Shown piece after piece: positions 51,424 to 53,225 of a stretch of 53,225 bases of DNA. Below the pieces are notes generated by a model. That model searched no databases. It had not been told where the DNA came from and saw only the letters and a list, made by a program, of their open reading frames with translations. The translations under genes were made by a program, and so were the position numbers. Source of the DNA: Desulfocucumis palustris (GTDB lineage: Bacteria; Bacillota; Desulfotomaculia; Desulfotomaculales; Desulfocucumaceae); the NCBI RefSeq assembly GCF_002933875.1, contig NZ_BFAV01000153.1, forward strand, positions 1 through 53,225, read 5' to 3'. Positions within the stretch are counted from its first letter, which is position 1; each line of letters starts with the position of its first letter.

Positions 51424-51639
51424 ATGAGTGTTTCTGTAAACGCCCCGATGGTGGGCAAACTGGTTTCCATCGACGTTAAAGTGGGGGACAAGGTAAAGCA
51501 AAATGACGCCGTGGCAACAATTGAAGCCATGAAAATGATGGTCAAAATATTCGCCCCGGGGGATGGCGAGGTTAAAGATATAAAGGCAACACCAGGAGAG
51601 GTTGTAAATCCCGATACTGTTATTATGACCCTGGAGTAG
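51424..51639 (+). CDS. Orphan biotin/lipoyl carrier protein
   Basis: A 71-aa protein that is a single biotinyl/lipoyl domain: VNAPMVGKLVSIDVKVGDKV, then IEAMKMM with the modified Lys37, then DGEVKDIKATPGEVVNPDTVIMTLE. The EAMKM motif points to biotin. It would carry CO2 or be a subunit of a decarboxylase or carboxyltransferase such as methylmalonyl-CoA or oxaloacetate enzymes. No carboxylase subunit gene is adjacent. The ATG is 9 nt after GAGGAGG, and a terminator follows, so it is monocistronic. Confidence 0.9.
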   Translation: MSVSVNAPMVGKLVSIDVKVGDKVKQNDAVATIEAMKMMVKIFAPGDGEVKDIKATPGEVVNPDTVIMTLE

Positions 51640-51722
51640 GCATCCTCCCGGTATTTACCGCAATTAACCACACGCCTTTGAAACTGTCTTTCGCAGGAGA
51701 ATAATGAATATTTATTCGGCAG

Positions 51723-51740
51723 CCGCCTGTCACCAGGCGG
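51723..51740 (+). terminator. Terminator downstream of the biotin carrier
   Basis: CCGCCTG and CAGGCGG form a stem followed by TTTATCTTTT on the plus strand. Confidence 0.65.
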
Positions 51741-51878
51741 TTTATCTTTTGCCCGGCAGGCCGTTTTTTTAAACTTTCCCCCCGTATTTGATTACCTCCA
51801 ATGAAATGGGAACCCTGCAAGGCAGTCTGAATAAATGCTGCGCGGCCGTGAGAAAAATAATCCCGGAGGTGAATTATA

Positions 51879-52142
51879 TTGCATATGGAAACTGAAAGTT
51901 CCTGGCACCAGTGGAAGCACACCCTGGGAAGGGCGGTCAACCTGGGCAAGGCGGTGGGCCTTTCGGACGACACCATCAACAATGCGGCATACAGGTTTGG
52001 CGAGTTCTTTGCCAATCACTTCGACCCGGGTAACAGGGAGCAAAGGCTGCTAAAGGAACTATGGGAGCAGGGCGATGATCATGAAAAAAGAACTCTGGCG
52101 GGAATGTTGTCCAGAATGGTTGACAGCGGAGAAACACGCTAA
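51879..52142 (+). CDS. DUF3243 family protein (YmfJ-like)
   Basis: An 87-aa, mostly helical soluble protein of unknown function. WHQWKHTLGRAVNLGKAVGLSDDTINNAAYRFGEFFANHFDPGN followed by ELWEQGDDHEKRTLAGMLSRMV is the DUF3243 pattern known from Bacillus YmfJ and relatives. The start is TTG at 51879, 9 nt from GGAGG; an ATG at 51885 is too far. A strong terminator follows at once, so it is a single-gene unit. Confidence 0.8.
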   Translation: MHMETESSWHQWKHTLGRAVNLGKAVGLSDDTINNAAYRFGEFFANHFDPGNREQRLLKELWEQGDDHEKRTLAGMLSRMVDSGETR

Positions 52143-52143
52143 A

Positions 52144-52179
52144 GATGCGCAGGTTCCTTAAGGAATCTGCGCATCTTTT
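52144..52179 (+). terminator. Terminator of the DUF3243 gene
   Basis: GATGCGCAG and CTGCGCATC with inner TTCCTT/AAGGAA arms make a near-perfect stem, then TTTT. Confidence 0.85.
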
Positions 52180-52227
52180 CCGGCGGCCAAAGGGGCGCCG
52201 GTATGAAAACGCAAAGCTTATAAAATG

Positions 52228-52256
52228 TTGATAAGCTTTTAAATGACTATTATAAT
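52228..52256 (+). promoter_or_regulatory. Promoter of the 80-aa protein gene
   Basis: TTGATA (52228-52233), 17-bp spacer and perfect TATAAT (52251-52256). The -35 overlaps TGTTGATAA (52226-52234), a one-mismatch DnaA box on the minus strand. Confidence 0.75.
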
Positions 52257-52307
52257 ATAAATATCTGTTACTATGGTAAAAACATTATATGGAGCGGGGG
52301 ATATATA

Positions 52308-52550
52308 TTGGACTACCAGTACGCCATTCAAAAGATAGCCGAAATGATATTTAATCACGGGGAACCCAGGAGAGACGATTTTGATGATTGCCTGGATTAC
52401 GCCGACAGCGTTTATCAAGACCTGGGAGCGGGCAATATCGCCCAGTATGCGGGATTATTATTTATTGAGACCGATGAGACCATAGAGATTAAAAAGCAGT
52501 CGGACGGCTCGCTGGTGGGCTCAATCGACATGACGGCGGGGAAAAAATAG
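52308..52550 (+). CDS. Uncharacterised 80-aa acidic protein
   Basis: I do not recognise this protein. It is short, acidic and soluble: IQKIAEMIFNHGEPRRDDFDDCLDYADSVYQDLG is probably helical, followed by a beta-rich end (FIETDETIEIKKQSDGSLVGSI). No motif or membrane segment is seen. The start is TTG at 52308 with GGGGG about 7 nt upstream. A strong promoter and a terminator on either side support that it is a real single-gene unit. Confidence 0.65.
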   Translation: MDYQYAIQKIAEMIFNHGEPRRDDFDDCLDYADSVYQDLGAGNIAQYAGLLFIETDETIEIKKQSDGSLVGSIDMTAGKK

Positions 52551-52563
52551 CTTCCGCAACAAA

Positions 52564-52599
52564 AAAAGGGGCGCCCGAGAAATTCGCGGCCGCCCTTTT
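52564..52599. terminator. Bidirectional terminator
   Basis: AAAAGGG and CCCTTTT outer arms with GC-rich inner pairing, T-rich on both sides. It serves the 80-aa gene (plus) and the small membrane peptide gene (minus). Confidence 0.75.
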
Positions 52600-52606
52600 A
52601 TTTTTT

Positions 52607-52753
52607 TCACCAGTAAAAAGATATTGTTATGAGAAAGAGGTAGCTCAGACACGTAATAAAGAATAAATTTACCATTCGAAGTACTATTGCAGGCTCGTCC
52701 CTTTCCAATATTGCAACCATATTATCCAACCACATGAATAAATTACGCATCAT
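52607..52753 (-). CDS. 48-aa single-pass membrane peptide downstream of a c-di-GMP riboswitch
   Basis: A 48-aa peptide of unknown function. An amphipathic N-terminal half (NLFMWLDNMVAILERDEPAI) is followed by one hydrophobic helix (LFFITCLSYLFLITISFYW). The frame is open further upstream through the riboswitch terminator, but the ATG at 52753 (next Met at 52750) has AGGGGG 5 nt upstream and lies after the terminator, so it is the credible start. It is the only gene before the next terminator, hence the direct target of the riboswitch. It could be a small regulator of a membrane enzyme. Confidence 0.65.
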   Translation of the reverse strand: MMRNLFMWLDNMVAILERDEPAIVLRMVNLFFITCLSYLFLITISFYW

Positions 52754-52838
52754 CCAGACCCCCTTCGAAATGTTTTTATTATAACCATCCTTGGCATAAA
52801 CGGGGATAATAACCAGGTAAAGCATCCATAAATCATAC

Positions 52839-52874
52839 AAAAAAAAGAAGACAGTGTATTGCCACTCTGTCTTT
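52839..52874 (-). terminator. Riboswitch expression-platform terminator
   Basis: AAGACAG and CTGTCTT arms, minus-strand stem followed by C and eight Ts. It lies directly after the c-di-GMP aptamer and before the 48-aa gene. Confidence 0.85.
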
Positions 52875-52887
52875 TGGGGAAAATCCT

Positions 52888-52985
52888 CAAAGCGGCAGCT
52901 TGGCAATCATGGCGTTATCGGCCTTAGACCCATAGCTTTGCGTCCCTATCTTTCGATAGGTTTGCCCTTATCGTGCCTGTTCAAA
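52888..52985 (-). promoter_or_regulatory. Cyclic-di-GMP-I (GEMM) riboswitch
   Basis: The minus strand reads CACGATAAGGGCAAACC, a hairpin with GAAA loop (CCTATCGAAAGATAGG), GGACGCAAAGCTA, GGGTCTAAGG and ATTGCCAAGCTGCC. These are the conserved words of the c-di-GMP class I aptamer, in order and spacing. A terminator follows at 52839-52874, so ligand binding should change transcription into the 48-aa gene. Confidence 0.92.
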
Positions 52986-52998
52986 TTTTAAGACATTG

Positions 52999-53016
52999 GT
53001 CCTATTGCAATAGGAC
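52999..53016. repeat. Perfect palindrome in the riboswitch leader
   Basis: GTCCTATTGCAATAGGAC is an 18-bp perfect palindrome located between the promoter and the riboswitch aptamer. It could be a leader hairpin or a protein-binding site. Confidence 0.6.
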
Positions 53017-53027
53017 TTCTTTATCAT

Positions 53028-53055
53028 ATTTTATCATTCTTCACATATATTACAA
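53028..53055 (-). promoter_or_regulatory. Promoter of the riboswitch transcript
   Basis: Minus-strand TTGTAA (53050-53055), 16-bp spacer and TAAAAT (53028-53033). Confidence 0.55.
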
Positions 53056-53138
53056 TATTTTTTTTAAAAATTCACTCTTATATTGTCGAAAAATTTCTTC
53101 CGGGGCCGCGGTCAAAGCAATATGCGATAAATAAAGGA

Positions 53139-53171
53139 AAGACCTGCCGAACAACATGCCCGGCAGGTCTT
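53139..53171 (-). terminator. Terminator of a gene beyond the window
   Basis: AAGACCTGCCG and CGGCAGGTCTT form a perfect 11-bp stem; the minus strand continues TCCTTTATTTAT. It probably ends a minus-strand gene located to the right. Confidence 0.7.
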
Positions 53172-53225
53172 GGCAACCAAAATTCCTTAACTCCTGTGCT
53201 TAATTATCAAAAATAATAAAGAGGC

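Overview
The window looks like a chromosomal contig from a spore-forming, probably anaerobic Gram-positive bacterium of the Desulfotomaculum/Pelotomaculum type (Peptococcaceae-like Clostridia). The reasons are the sporulation genes spo0B, spoIVFA, spoIVFB and lonB; MinE together with MinC and MinD; an RNase G with a TRAM tail; the linked DUF2344 and radical-SAM pair; hybrid cluster protein with an Rrf2 regulator; a valS T-box; an L21 leader; and many TTG/GTG starts with strong Shine-Dalgarno sequences. This placement is inferred from gene content and order; no rRNA gene is present.

Layout. Positions 1-5.6 kb are an accessory block: a chemoreceptor, a three-gene DUF2975/HTH/DUF4173 membrane operon and a hicAB toxin-antitoxin pair. 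It ends at what may be a decayed tmRNA 3' end. From 5.7 to 50.7 kb runs a long, mostly minus-strand conserved region. Read in transcription order (right to left) it is tig-clpP-clpX, rrf2-ferredoxin-hcp, lonB, lonA-ysxC, ppx/two thymidylate-kinase-like genes/HD, T-box-valS-folC, DUF4321-maf-radC, mreB-mreC-mreD-mrdA, minC-minD-minE, rodA, spoIVFA-spoIVFB, (a plus-strand two-component system and a NYN gene), radical SAM-DUF2344-rng, rplU-rpmA, spo0B-obg. This matches the Bacillus subtilis tig-to-obg order closely. The hem genes are replaced by the ppx/kinase cluster, and ysxB (prp) is missing. From 50.8 kb to the end lies a second accessory stretch with an orphan biotin carrier, a DUF3243 protein, an unknown 80-aa protein and a cyclic-di-GMP-I riboswitch in front of a 48-aa membrane peptide.

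How the genes work together. The core couples protein quality control (trigger factor, ClpXP, LonA, LonB), wall elongation (MreBCD, PBP2, RodA), division-site selection (MinCDE), forespore/mother-cell signalling (SpoIVFA/B), ribosome assembly (L21, L27, Obg, YsxC, RNase G) and the sporulation phosphorelay (Spo0B).

Most notable non-coding signals: a roughly 600-nt plus-strand structured RNA with its own promoter and terminator at about 8066-8670 (possibly OLE-class); the c-di-GMP riboswitch; a cluster of DnaA boxes upstream of spo0B; and a roughly 122-bp palindromic repeat present near both ends of the window, whose first bases also form the last five bases of the window.
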